DNA of 64,000 bases from Siphonodentalium dalli (lineage: Eukaryota; Mollusca; Scaphopoda; Gadilida; Siphonodentaliidae). The notes under the pieces were generated by a model. That model did not search any database. It worked only from the letters and a program-made list of their open reading frames with translations, and was not told where the DNA came from. Of the stretch, positions 11,661-24,299 are shown in pieces. The stretch is from assembly GCA_032622095.1 (NCBI GenBank), contig CP136067.1, forward strand, positions 44,375,549 through 44,439,548, written 5' to 3'. Every line of letters starts with the position of its first letter. The first letter of the stretch is position 1. Both the position numbers and the translations under genes were made by a program.

Positions 11661-11990
11661 GTGTGCAATGAATGGAAGTAATGGTTTATATCCGATGATC
11701 TGATCGAGTAGACATAAAAGCCTTTATGGCTTACGCGATCTTAAAGATATAATTAGTGTATCTCTTCCAAGCAAGTCTTTACGACAGCGCATGCTAGCTA
11801 TATATCCCCAACTTGATTTATTATACTAAACTGTTTAAAGATGCATAATCCGAATTACCGCTCCCAAATTACTATTCCGTTTGGCTTCGGGGGTAAACAA
11901 TATTTGATTCGAATAGAGAAACCCATAGTCCGTGGGCCAAACCAGATATTTTTCGAGTTGGCTGCACCCCCCTCCAACAAAGGTTTTTAT

Positions 11991-12684
11991 ATATCAAATT
12001 AAAGGTCATCATATGGCGCATCAGATTTTGCTTGTTTCCCGTTTCAGAAAGTGTCCCAAAATAGATTTTTCAGGGAAGACAACTCTTACCCCTAAAATAA
12101 AATGAAATTTTCTCTCGAGTACATGTGTCAGAGCATAAACAAATTATTGCGGTTATAAACTGCACAATATATCGTTTACATTATTAAGAAATGATCATAA
12201 AATGACACGAGATACAAAACTAGACCATTTTATGAGCTAGTTAGAAAAAATTGCGATAAATATTTTGAAATCGCGAAAAATGACTTGGATTTTGAAAACA
12301 ATTGTCACATATAAATGGCTATAACTTGTGAACCACATATATCAAATTAAAGGTCATCATATGGCGCATCAGATTTTGCTTGTTGCCCGTTTCAGAAAGT
12401 GTCCCAAAATAGATTTTTCAGGGAAGACAACTCTTACCCCTAAAATAAAATGAAATTTTCTCGAGTACATGTGTCAGAGCATAAACAAATTATTGCGGTT
12501 ATAAACTGCACAATGTATCGTTTACATTATTAAGAAATGATCATAAAATGACACGAGATACAAAACTAGACCATTTTATGAGCTAGTTAGAAAAAATTGC
12601 GATAAATATTTTGAAATCGCGAAAAATTACTTGGAATTTGAAAACAATTGTCACATATAAATGGCTATAACTTGTGAACCACAT
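11991..12684 (+). repeat. 348-bp tandem duplication within the left arm
   Basis: ATATCAAATTAAAGGTCATC starts at 11991 and again at 12339. The two units are nearly identical (a TC dinucleotide indel and few substitutions), each ending CTTGTGAACCACAT. The right arm (17.75-18.07 kb) has only one copy, so the duplication arose after the arms formed. Confidence 0.9.
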
Positions 12685-13125
12685 GGGCAATTGATCCGCA
12701 ACATAGCTCAAAAATTGCCCCATTGACATATCAAAACGATTTTAATAATGGAATGCCAAGATTATTGCTGTGAAAATGTTATATGAGTGTAAACTTAACC
12801 CCACCCACTAAAATATAACTTTTGCAGAAAAAAGAATTATGTAGTTTACACTTAGAATGCTGCATGTCAAGTTAGAACTTAGAATGCTGCATGTCAAGTT
12901 AGATTAAAATTTGAAAACAATTTATGAAAAATGAGAATTTTAACTAATTTCTGTAAAATTTACAACATTGTCAATAAATTGTGATATATAGGCTATGTTA
13001 TAACATCACGAGAACACTGGTCTAAATTTAGTAAGTTCATAAAACCTCATACGATCTCCTTTCTGGCAACTATTTCATATATATTTCTATTTTTACTTGA
13101 ATTTTTATGGAAATATTATATATGT

Positions 13126-13858
13126 ATCTAATATATATTTTGGGACTTCTGTTTGTCTGTTAGCTATGGCCGGGAAAACTGCCGGACGGATTTCGACCAA
13201 ACTTCCTAACTAAGGGTAAAACCAGATGAAGTGTCGTCACATTGCTTTTGAGAAGCTCCGAGCACTCATTCTCCATCCACACTGCCGCCGTCTTGGAATA
13301 GTGGGGTTAATCGCGTGATAGTTAAAGAGCGTTCGTATCCGCAGTGTCGTTGATAAAGAGCGTGTCTGTGTCCAGACATGAGCGTTTTGTGTCTGTGTTC
13401 AGACATGAGCGTGTTGTGTGATCCTTATGTCTGTGTTCGTACTTAAGGGTTCCTAGGAATGGGGGAGATTTTCATCGGGTCAGTTTTTCCGCCCGATGTG
13501 ACTTTCACTTTGAAACGGGTACCCACGAATAATATATATGTATGTGTGTGTCCGTTATAGACTCGAAAACGGCCCTACCGATTGAGTGCAGACTTGCTAC
13601 CTAGGGAAACTTTTGTCCGGGAAGTCTCATGGACCAGTCAAATTGTGACCCCGACCTGACCTTGACCTTCAAAATGGTCAATTCAAGGTCAAATCGGGTA
13701 AAACTGAGGGATTTCGACGAAATTTGATACCTAGGGGTGCTTTTGTCCGGGAGTGTTTTGGACGGGTCAAATCGTGACTCCGACCTGACCTTGACCTTCA
13801 AAATGGTCAATTCAAGGTCAAAGCCCGGACGAAGTCGGGTCACCTGTTAGTATATATA
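13126..13858 (-). mobile_element. Full-length TGACCTTGA element, inverted
   Basis: The segment runs from TTTTGGGACTTCTGTTTGTC to GACGAAGTCGGGTCACCTG and is the reverse complement of the units clustered at 2.7-6.8 kb. The opposite foldback arm lacks it and reads straight through an AT-rich junction into TATTTCAACTG, which gives its limits. TATATAT lies at both edges and may be the target. Length about 0.73 kb. No coding frame is convincing. Confidence 0.65.
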
Positions 13859-14230
13859 TATTTCAACTGAACACATATGGTTATAATGGTTTATGAGTGA
13901 GACTTACGTTATACAGAATGGTATTTTCCTATTTGTGCCGCGCATGTCAGGACAGTGATCACAACTGACAATAGATATGGCATTACATGCGCTACATATT
14001 GGACAATAAGTTTAGGATGGCATCCAAAACTGCCAACAAAATCGAAGTTTCTTACACTTTCCGTCACAAACGTGACTGAGTTCGTTATCTTGGAACAAGG
14101 GAATTGTTAATGGTGGGTTAACTGGTAACCGTAAACAAACCGAAGAACCCTACTATTGTTTCAATTAAATTAAGCTAATGAGTAATTGATTATCTTAAGG
14201 ACCATAGCTACTCATTTATTGGGGGGATAC

Positions 14231-16904
14231 TTGATAAAAAGATATAGAAAGATTAAAACAATCATCACTAACATGTGCTTTTTGAATCAGTTTAGATAAG
14301 TAATATCAATTTATATAAGTTGTCTGAAGAAAATTGAAATTGTGTGCTCAAATTACCAGCCTCCAATTTCAAGTTGCCTATCTCTGATGTAAACATGTGT
14401 TCAGGTGAAATGCATTATAATAACGAGATTAGTTGCTATACAGAGAATTTTTTTGTCAATAAAGAAATGACTTTTGCAGTATATAATATTGTGTTGCCAA
14501 ACAGTTTTCAAGACATGCTACTACTTCCAGTTCTATAATTTGAGTACCTATAGTCCTTAAATGTTCTCTCACTCTGCTCATCCTATCAGTCGTCAATATT
14601 TACACTCTTTCGGTTATTGTAGACATTCTCACATACATCGTTACATGGTCGGTCTGCATTGAAACAAGATAATTTGTTAGATTCACATGAATCTTTGCAG
14701 CCAAAGCTCAGTCGTCACAGTAGACCGGGAGGAAATATAATCCGACTGGTTTGTAGGACTCAATCAAAGAGCGACCAACCATGGTATATGGCTGCCAGAA
14801 CATGTTACACAACGCTGGGGAGTCAGTATGATGTGCCAATCACTGACACAGTTCGCACGAAGATGTGTTAATGTGATTTCTTAAGGAGTCTGTGGCCGCT
14901 GGTGGTAGAAGGTGTGTTCCAGTGTTCGGTTACACAACATAAGAACGTGTGCGTTAATTTGTCTAATTGACGACATAATAGCTCACCATAATTTATGCAA
15001 ACCCTTGGTGGGATATATAGTGTCATCGTCAATATTAATAGATTGCACAAATTTATGCAAAAGTCGCATCACATTTTACTGCTTTTGACTACTGAGACAA
15101 ACGGCTTCATTCTATAGGTATTTGTGAATGTCATAGCCTGTCAACGCGTGAATTAGAGGCAAGGTTTCACACGCCTCTTGAACAATAATGCCCGCTGTGT
15201 CATTCACGGAAATGACACATGACCTATTTTTGATTTCAGTATGAAGAATTATCCTAGCTCATATTCATCGTGAAACATAACATTCTAGTATTTCAACATG
15301 TACGCGTCAGGGAAATAAAAACAATAACTAGCATGCAACCGATGCGTGCTGCATTGGCTGCTTGTAACAGCATACATGTATCCGCTTCCTCGTGGTAACA
15401 TACTAGCACGAGATCAGGAACTAACTCAAAGCGAACTTCGCCATTGACGGACCGTATCACGTGACACTCGATCCCATGGCAAACAATTCAGTGATTTTGA
15501 AACAGCACTCGACCATTCGCGAAAAAATAGAAGCCTGCCAAGGAGTCTTTTTTGTCACCACCTGATAAATATTTGGCATTGTCTGGAAATGTGTCATGGA
15601 CACAGGATATGTGAAGCCTTGCCTGAATACCAGGATTGTATTCTCGGGTTGCAGGAAAAAGGTAGCATAATGACTTATTATGAAAACGAGGTCCAATGTA
15701 TCATACTATGCAACAACTTCAACAATCTACTAATATCGATGATGACCTACTTACATCCTGCTTTATGTGACAAGCCGACATGTATTCAAGTCGATGAATT
15801 ACGATAAAATTTCTCCTGTTGTAAAACGAGAACAATAACACCAAATGCAGACTTCTTAAGCAACACATTTTTCGTGCAAACTATCAGGCACTTACTTGGC
15901 ACAATAACTCACACCCATTCTGGAATGCCACGTCCTTGTAACCCTATGCAACTTGGGCTCCATATATAGCCATACCTTGTATGGCATATATAACTACAGC
16001 CCTGTCTCTAGTGCATGAGATACATGTTTATGGTTATATGATAACAACACTAGGCATAGTGACACGAGGTGTCCCTAAAGTATTCCCCTTTACCCATATG
16101 CCCATTTGAGTGTAATGTAAATAATTTTATAACATGGACGCAGAGCGGGAATAGTCAGCACCCAGATGCACATGCATAAGAACGAATCTATAACCAACGA
16201 TGAAGCAAGATCCAGGTGTAATCATGACCAGCCAGTCCAATCTCAGTGTCCCTTTCATGCCCGTCGGCTTCATAACATAGATAAACACCATGCTACTATT
16301 ATAATCTTCATATTGTTAACAAATTCAAATGATTTCAGTTGACCCAGAATATATACCCACAAGCTGGGCAGAAACATAACAGCTAAATAGAGTAAAAAAA
16401 ATCCTAAAAATCCTGAAGTACTGAACCTTTTGACATGCAGTGTATCGGATCGCCCCGGTGGCCCGGTCCGTCCCCCAGCGCTAATATATAATCAAGCCAT
16501 GGGCGTTCTGCTTGTCTACCTCAAGCTTGAAAATAGGCATGGCTAAAATGACCCCGCAACAGAAGTACCGGTACTGAAAGCATAGTTACCGTGCATGAGA
16601 TATATGGGTGCATGGGATTATATGGGATTGGTTTTCCATGACGGCCATCGGTGGTCGCTTCGTGAGGGGCCCGGAAGTCCTACACATCAACAACGCATTG
16701 ATGGCACTTCATCCCTATCCAATTGCAGTTATGGAACTACTGCGATTTGCAATTGGCTACAATGATTCATGTGAATTGTTGTTATTTGGCTGCCGACATA
16801 TCAGGATGTACTGGTGTATGAAATGAAATGCATGGAATAACCGAAGTAGTGCCAATTTTTACTTAACTGGCTACCCTGAGGATGAGCAGAGTTATTGGGC
16901 ATTT
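14231..16904. other. Loop of the giant foldback, no recognised gene
   Basis: About 2.7 kb between the pairing arms. It has only short frames (80 aa or less) such as 14659-14871, 15457-15696 (minus) and 16608-16826, with no family motif I recognise and no splice context that links them. If the element ever encoded a protein it would be expected here, but I cannot support one. Confidence 0.45.
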
Positions 16905-18149
16905 TCGTCAATAAATGAGTTGTGACAAGATATTAGAGTTCTTTAGTTTGTGGAGGAGCACCAGTGAATGCATTTCTTAATGACTAATTCCCTTATCCGC
17001 ATATGACGAACCCAGTTTAATTTATGTCGGTAAGATTGAAAATATTCGATGTTGGTGCCGTTTTCGACGCCATCTTAAAACAATTATCAAACATGAAGTG
17101 TCCGATGCTGTATGTATCGTAATTTGTGTCTAGTGTCACAAAATGCGCCAGAAAATAAGAAAATATCTTCCTAAAAAACGTGAGTCTCACTCATCAGCCT
17201 TTGGTAGCCATGTGTGACCAGTTGAAATATAAAAATATATAATCGGCTTTGTACAAACATTCAAATAAAAATTGAAAAAATATGAAATAGTTGACAAAAA
17301 AGTGATCATGTGAGGTTTTATGAATTTACAAATTCTGGACCGGTATCCTCGGCTGATATTTCCATACCCATATCAAAATTTAATCACAATGTTGTAAAAT
17401 TTTGAGAAATTAGTAAAAAAATTACCATTTTTCACCATTTCCCCCCAAATTTTCATCTTAGAACACGTTCGGACAAGGTTGTTTATCATTCCCCTTCATC
17501 AATCTCTACACTGTTCCATCTTATGCCCCTAAAGATTTCTTTGCATGCGGCATTCTAAGTGTAAACTACCCCTTTAATTTTTCTGAGAAAATTATATTTT
17601 AGGGGGTGGGGTTAAGTTTATGCTCACAGCGCATTTTCACAGAAATATAATTGGCATTCCATCATCCAAATTGTTTTGCTATGTCTTTGGGGCAAGTTTT
17701 GAGATATGTTGCGCGTCAATAGCCCATGTGTTTCACAAGTTATAGCCAATTATATGTGACACTATATTTCAAAATCCAAGTAATTTTTCGCAATTTCAAA
17801 ATATGTATCGCATTTTTTTCGAACTAGCTTATACATTGGTCCAGTATTGTATCTCATGTTGTTTTATGGTGATCTATAATTAATATAAACAATGTCTTGT
17901 TCACTTTATAACCGCAGTAAATTTTTTTATACACTGACACTTGTACCCGATGAAATTTTTATTTTATTTTAGGGTTAGGAGTTGTCTTCCCTGAAAAATC
18001 TATTTTGGGACACATTCTGAAGCGGGCAACAAGCAAAATCGGATGCGTCATATAATGATCTTCAATTTGATATATAAAAACCTTTGTTGGAGGGGGTGCA
18101 GCCAACTTCTATACTAGAGGCTTTCTGAGAATTGGCCCACGGACTACCA

Positions 18150-18800
18150 CCCATCAAAGCTCAAAGTGATCAGACCTCGATTTTTTAAATCTATTATTTT
18201 TCACCACCGGTACGTTTTGGCGGCCTGGCAAACAGTCGACGAAAAGACGGTCTCGGACCAAATTGCGGACGAAGATGGATAACTCTAAAATCAAGTGGCG
18301 TTGGGTTTTAGATATTTGACAGTCCGGTCAAATTTCGTTGAACAAAATGTTGATAAATAACATGTTTTGGGCAATTTTATGCTATAGTTGACAGTGGTTT
18401 AGCAAGGTTCTCAATCCGATTCATTGGTCCCCATATTATCATATACCAACAACAACAACAACAACAACAACAACATTGTTTTAAATGCCGCTTCAGTTAT
18501 CAGAATCGATTAATTGCCCCAAAATAATGCTAACTACAGTCAACTATAGTATACACTTGCCCAAAACGTGTTATTTATCAACATTTTGTTCAACGAAATC
18601 TGGCCGGATCGTCAAATATCTAACATCCAAAGCAACTTGATTTTGGAGTTATCCATCTTCATCCGCAAGTTGACCTGAGATCGTCGGCTTCATGAATATT
18701 TGCCAGGCTGACAAAAATTACATATCTCGGGAAATAACAAATTTCAAAAATCGATATCTGATCACTCTGAGCTTTGATGGGTGTGTTCCTCGACTCGAAT
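18150..18800. repeat. Inner palindrome at the right end of the giant foldback
   Basis: CCACCCATCAAAGCTCA (about 18150) is mirrored by TGAGCTTTGATGGGTG (about 18768). Arms of about 260 bp pair, through GATGGATAACTCTAAAATCA against its complement near 18645 and ACATTTTGTTCAACG near 18580. The axis is an (AAC)n microsatellite (18447-18474). A 14-nt C run (18816-18829) lies just outside. Confidence 0.75.
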
Positions 18801-19384
18801 CAAATACGTTTTACACCCCCCCCCCCCCCGAAGCCAAAGAAATTGTAATTTTGGAGCGTTAATTCGGATTAATAATAATCTTTAATATGGTGCCGTAAGT
18901 ATTATATAGATTCCGGGGCATAACATAGTAATAAATATGAATCGAAGACACCTGTCTGGAAATGCTGAACTATGAATTAATATTGATTTTCGATTGATCT
19001 GGTATAATACATACAATCTTTCGGGACAGTTTTGCATGATATTTTTTAGAACAGAAACTTTTAAAGACGATCTCGCTAAAACCTTCAGGAGCGTAACTGG
19101 GAGCGTATACCAAGAAGGAGAACTCTATTTTGTTAGCATCCCCAATAAAGTCTTGAATTGGGGACTGAACTCTGAATGGAGCTTGCTAGTATATAACAGA
19201 TTTCACCGCGAATGACGCACGGCTTTATCATAAATAAACCACTTTATTATGCCTTTATATAGAGACAAAAATGTACACAATCTTTTTTATTATCTGTATT
19301 CTATTCACACACAAAAATTGTAGTCTTGAAATCTGGTTTTATGAAACTAATGTTGTTGTTGAAATTGTGGGCCGGAAGATATGT

Positions 19385-19680
19385 GCATAATGTCTTTAAA
19401 AGTACTCAATCCGATCAGACGCTCCTATATCACTATTTCTTTGGCTTCGGGGGTAAAAAATATTTGATTCGAGTCGAGGAACCTACTGATCAAAGCTCAG
19501 ATTGATCAGATATCGATTTTTGAAGTTTGTGATTTCTATTGTTTTTGGGACAGAAACAGACAGAAACTCGAGGTCAAACGGGCGGTCTTGCATATAAAGA
19601 TGGATAACTCTAAAATCGAGTGGTTATTATTACCACTTGATTTTAGAGTTACCCTTCTTTAGCTGCAAGACCGTCCGTTT
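19385..19680 (+). repeat. Dispersed copy of the foldback terminus with a tight hairpin
   Basis: This is the same family as at 1128-1420 and 18.15 kb: CAATCCGATCAGACGCTCC, then TTTGGCTTCGGGGGTAAA. It ends in a hairpin of about 25 bp per arm, AACTCTAAAATCGAGTGGT against ACCACTTGATTTTAGAGTT (19603-19651), with a loop of only 7 nt. Confidence 0.7.
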
Positions 19681-19699
19681 TATATTGCACATAAGCATA

Positions 19700-20000
19700 C
19701 AACCACTCCCTATTTGTACATACACCCACAGTCCGACACGTGATCATACAGCCAATATATATATATACATATACACCCGTCCATGACAATAGTCACACAA
19801 GGTACGCATGTATATCCCACACATGACCATACAGTCACTCTATATATACATAAACAACACGCAGATGAACATACAGCTACTATCAGCATACCCACACACC
19901 ACTTCAATAACTATACAAATAATACTTGTATAGCTATAATATTCACCTTACACATGACCATGTACGGTCACCCCTTGTATACATATACATCTCACTCAGT
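19700..20000 (+). repeat. Degenerate minisatellite
   Basis: A phrase like ACATGACCATACAGTCAC..TATATATACA recurs imperfectly (around 19735, 19820, 19870, 19955). The frames on both strands here are translations of this repeat and not genes. Confidence 0.5.
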
Positions 20001-21060
20001 TCCGTTTAGACGTTCTGTCCATTTCCGTTCAAAAATATGACACAGTCCCAAATGACATTTTTGGCAAATTTCCATACTACAGTAAATGATTTAAAATGAA
20101 TTTGTCATACCCCAGAAGGTACTGGGACAACGCGAATGAAAGATGTAGTCAGTGGATTAAGTAACATGGTTATTAACTAAGTGAGTTACAATTGTTTTGC
20201 TAACTCTTGGGAACAGAGAATACTGCCTCCCCGGGGGTCATAAGTGATTTGGAATGGGGGTCGGGTAGAGAATCTGCGGATCGATCAGAACCCAAATTTT
20301 CCACCCACTGCCACCATCAGGGTTTTTTTTAACCAAATGTGGTTGCCATTTTGGAAGCCATCTTGGGTAATTTTGTCTAAAAACACATTAGTGTGACGCA
20401 TTTATTAAGACAGATAAAAACAATAAACATCTTTTATACCAGAGATAGTTCTATTTGCTTGAATAAAAAAAGTGCTTTTTGCCGATTTTGATGTCAAGTT
20501 TGTGATATAAAAATCCAATAATCCTCGTAAAGTCAGTTATAACATTAGTAACACTTACCCAATGTGCATCAGAAATGTTAGAGTTAAATGTATGTAAGAC
20601 AGCATAGCCAATTGTATTCGTCAATCACAACTTGTAAGCGATTACATGGCATGATGGGGCAATATTTATCATTTTCCTGGTTTTTTGCCGCCATTTCAGA
20701 CAAAGTGACAATTTTTGTTCCATTGAGTTCATTGAGGTAATTGTATGCCTCACTTAGTTTGCACAGTTCTGTCAATTTATTGTTAAAATATGACTAGAAT
20801 CGGTGATTTTTGGTAAAATTTCATACCGATTTATGTATAATCGAATTATTGAGGGACCGGAAAGGACTGGGATCACACGAATTGCATATTTAATTTCTCC
20901 AATGATCACTTAACACCCACAATACCAAATAAAGTCACATTTCCGAACCAGTTCCATACAGCAGAACCTGATCTAGAAGATATTAGTGAAAAAACGTCAA
21001 ATTTCCTCTTTCAGCTGCCAATTTTACGGCCATCAAAAATTCTTGGACTGGGGGTTCCAA
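20001..21060. other. No recognisable gene
   Basis: AT-rich unique-looking sequence. No frame above 63 codons and no family motif was seen. Confidence 0.45.
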
Positions 21061-21063
21061 TAA

Positions 21064-23366
21064 TAGTCCAGTGCATTTATGGTTTTACCCAGAACTAATT
21101 GCAACAGAATTTTTTTTTGCTGGAATTGGTACATATACCCTCCGTAAACAACATATTAAAAATCGGCAAAAATCGGAAAAAGGGAAATTAGTGAATTTCG
21201 TGAAAAAAAAATTGGGAAAATTTGGTCAAATCATCAATATATGGATTTTCATGAATGTATATAAAAAATTCAAATTTACAAGTCCTACAAATATCCTGCC
21301 TATTTTGTCGACCACATTTTCCTGAATCCAGAACTGGAAACCATTCCCAGATTCCTTAAGTATTTTTCGAGTTGTGTGCTTTCAAAAACGCGAGTTTACC
21401 TGATTTTGGAGCCTTAATTTCGCAGAATGAGCCAAATGCCGTATTATATGGTTAATTATTTAAAAAAATAGTGCCAAATTAATGACTTTTTCACTGTTTT
21501 AGTAATTTCCTCACTAGATTAAACACAAAATATGATTAATATGTGCATCTATGAATAAGGAGAATAAAATATTCTCAAACAAAATGTGTGTTCCATTGTA
21601 TGGACTTAGCCAAATTTGCCTCGACACAGAACTTGTGTGATGAAATGCCATATTTGAGGTCATGTAAGTCAATAAATTAATATCCATATGCTCTGCTTTT
21701 CTCATAACATTTTGAGAATACTAGATTGAAGAAATTGTGAAATAATATCCAAATACATTGGTGAAGAAAATAAAATTATGGTCCTATGAACTCTTAGTCT
21801 AGCCTCTTTTCCGAAAATGCTACTGTGGGGCGTTTTTGTCAATTTTAAAAGGATTTTAGGCATATTAAGAATAATTAACGAAAGTTTATTGTGTAAAATT
21901 ATGTGATCTGTCCTCTTAAATCATTTTTTTGTTGAGAAAATAGCATTTCAATGGTTATACCAATGAATGTCACTGGATTTCACTCATCATTATGGAAACT
22001 TACTCCAAATTTGAACGGCAGAACAATGGGGTAGGGGAAAGCATATCAACAAAAACTTCAAAATTATGCATCTTGAAGCATAAAACTTTATATTAACAGC
22101 TTCTGCTTACATTGTTCTTTCGTGCATAATTTCATATTTCCTTTGTTTATGTTTATTGACAGAGCTATAATATTTGTTGTCATAATTTGGCAGTGAAATG
22201 TCAAATTGGCATTTTGAGATTGTTTTTATACAACATAACCATAAAATTCTAAATCAACGTCCGATAACGTATTTAGCAGTTTTATAATGCAACAGGAATG
22301 TACACAAACTGGAAGAAAACAACATTGTGTCTGAAATGGCTGTAATTTGGTGATAAGATTGCATTTTGTGATTTTTCCTACCCCTATACCAACGTTAAAA
22401 TTTGGAGTCAGTTTCCTGAAAAATGAAAGAAATCTAGTGACATACTATGGCATAACCAATGTAAGGCTAATTTTTTATCACTTAAGTGTTGTGGGAGGAA
22501 AGTTCAAATAATTTTACACATTAAAACACACATTGTTTTTTGTTTTTATGGCCCAAATCCTTTTAGAATGGAAAAAAATGCCTCAAACTGGCATCTTTGG
22601 AAACAAGCTAAGACTAAGTATTCAAAGGGCCATAACTTGATTTTCTTAAATAATGTCCTGTTGATACCTTTACAATTTGTTCAATCCAACATACTTAAAA
22701 GGTTATAAGAAACGCATGGCATATGGGTATTAAATTATTGAGTTACATGACCTCAAATATTGCATTTCCTCACACACGTTCAGTGTCAGAGGCAAAATTG
22801 GCTAAGTCCATACAATGGAACACACATTTTGTTTGAGAATATAATCTTCTTCTTAATTATAGATGCACATATTAATCATATTTTGTGCTTAATCTAGTGA
22901 GGAAATTACTAAAACAGTGAAAAATCCCTTCAGTTTGCTCTAGTTTTATTTAATAATTAATCATAAATAAGGCATTTTGGTTCATTCTTCGAAAGTGAGG
23001 CCCCGAAAATGGGCCGAAATCAGGTAAACTTGCATTTTTGAAGGCACACAACTCGAAAAATACGTAATGAATCTGTGACTGGTTTTCAGTACTGGGTTCA
23101 GGAAACTGAGGACGACACAATACACATCCTATTTGTAGGATTTGTGAATTTGATTGTTTATAAACATCCATGAAAATCCATAAATTGATGATTTGACCAA
23201 ATTTCCCCAAATTTATTTCACGAAATTCACCAATTTCCCTTTTTCCGATTTTTGCCGATTTTTAGTATGTTGTTTATGGAGGGTTTATGTACTTACTCCA
23301 GCAAAAAAAAATTCTGTTGCAATTAGTTCCGGGTTTGGCATTTTTTCTCATAAATGCACTGGACTA
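21064..23366. mobile_element. 2.3-kb foldback element with TAA target duplication
   Basis: The ends TAGTCCAGTGCATTTATG (21064) and CATAAATGCACTGGACTA (ending 23366) are inverted repeats flanked by TAA (21061-21063 and 23367-23369). The arms pair for roughly 0.8-0.9 kb each, e.g. AAAATCGGCAAAAATCGG (about 21160) against its complement near 23255, with the axis near 22215. Similar short peptides appear on opposite strands at 21071-21325 and 22950-23210 purely because of this symmetry. No transposase is seen. Confidence 0.8.
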
Positions 23367-23459
23367 TAATAGGCCTACATATAATTTGCAAAGTTCCATG
23401 CTTTAGGTTTTTGAACAATCGCCTTGAAAATTGACTTAATGTACTCCACTATCAGTGGT

Positions 23460-23850
23460 ATTTATTGCCTAACGTAGACACCGGTGATAAGTGTATATAG
23501 ACTCAGGTCGATGTATAATCTTGTAATTCTTGTTACAACCTCTGTTAATGTTGTACGGTATTCATTTATACATTGATCACGGTACGTAACTGTTTTGTCC
23601 GGGAATTTTAAACGCGCACCTGCTACACGATACGTCACTTTTTACGTCACTAAATACGTCACTTCGCATATCTAGACGTCATCGACAGCGCGTGGATAAA
23701 TACGTTAGTTTGCAGATTGCAGAATCTGATGCTGCCACGTCCAGTCACCACATAATTTTGTTTGGTCGAACTTCAGATTTACAAAGCGGCTGAGACCCGC
23801 TATTGCAGAATTGGGATTCCTGTAAGTATTAGTTTTAATTTAATACTTTG
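23460..23850 (+). mobile_element. Possible solo LTR / LTR-retrotransposon 5' end
   Basis: A promoter-like block with a TATA-like GGATAAATA (23693) is followed by TTTGGCGTCGTGGTG (about 23846), reminiscent of the primer-binding-site region just downstream of many Ty3/gypsy and BEL LTRs. No second LTR, gag or pol is visible, so the call is tentative; an ordinary cellular promoter is the alternative. Confidence 0.3.
23631..23682 (+). promoter_or_regulatory. Cluster of four CRE/ATF-type sites
   Basis: TACGTCAC occurs at 23631, 23643 and 23655, spaced exactly 12 bp, followed by GACGTCAT at 23675. Their complement, TGACGTA/TGACGTC, is the CREB/ATF core. Four cores in 52 bp in AT-rich DNA, upstream of a TATA-like box, suggest an enhancer. 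Confidence 0.5.
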
Positions 23851-24299
23851 GCGTCGTGGTGTGATATTGATGCAGATTGAAACAGGTCATCGAGATTGAG
23901 AGAAATTGGAGTTATTTGAATCTTGATTCAATTTCAAGCTGGAAGTTGGAACTTGGAGTTGGGACTTGGAGAGTCGTTCCCAGTCGGAAGTCCCACGAGC
24001 CGAGGTAAATACAGTAACAGTGAGACTGAGAGCACTTTGCTCTCGTAATTCAAAGGTCGGTTGCAATTCACCGCTCCTACTAAATCCGTCCGAAATCGCC
24101 AATCGTCCACGGTCCAGTGCGCATCGATAAATTTATAGGGGTTTTAGGTGAAATTTTCTAAGTGGACTATGCCTATGAGGCTATGGTAACTGATTTTAGA
24201 CTTATATTGAAGAGAAATGATTATCATGAAGAATGCTTTTTACAGAATTAAAAAATTCCAAGTATTACCAGAGTTATTATAACTTAAGCGATTTTTTAC

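Larger units (their letters stand above)
11845..18880. mobile_element. Giant ~7-kb foldback element
   Basis: The left end (ATAATCCGAATTACCGCTCC, then TTTGGCTTCGGGGGTAAA) is the inverted counterpart of the right end (CCCCGAAGCCAAAG ... TTCGGATTA, 18829-18870). The arms stay collinear for about 2 kb: 11945-13120 pairs with 17260-18145, and 13860-14230 with about 16905-17225. Shared blocks include GGCTGCACCCCCCTCCAACA and CTTACCCCACCC-type stretches. The left arm carries an extra insertion (13126-13858). Exact ends and a target duplication could not be fixed. No transposase was recognised in the loop, so mobility class is unknown. Confidence 0.7.

Noticed and set aside
21071-23210. Similar peptides on opposite strands as a possible gene pair
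   Set aside because: They are mirror images caused by the foldback symmetry of 21064-23366.
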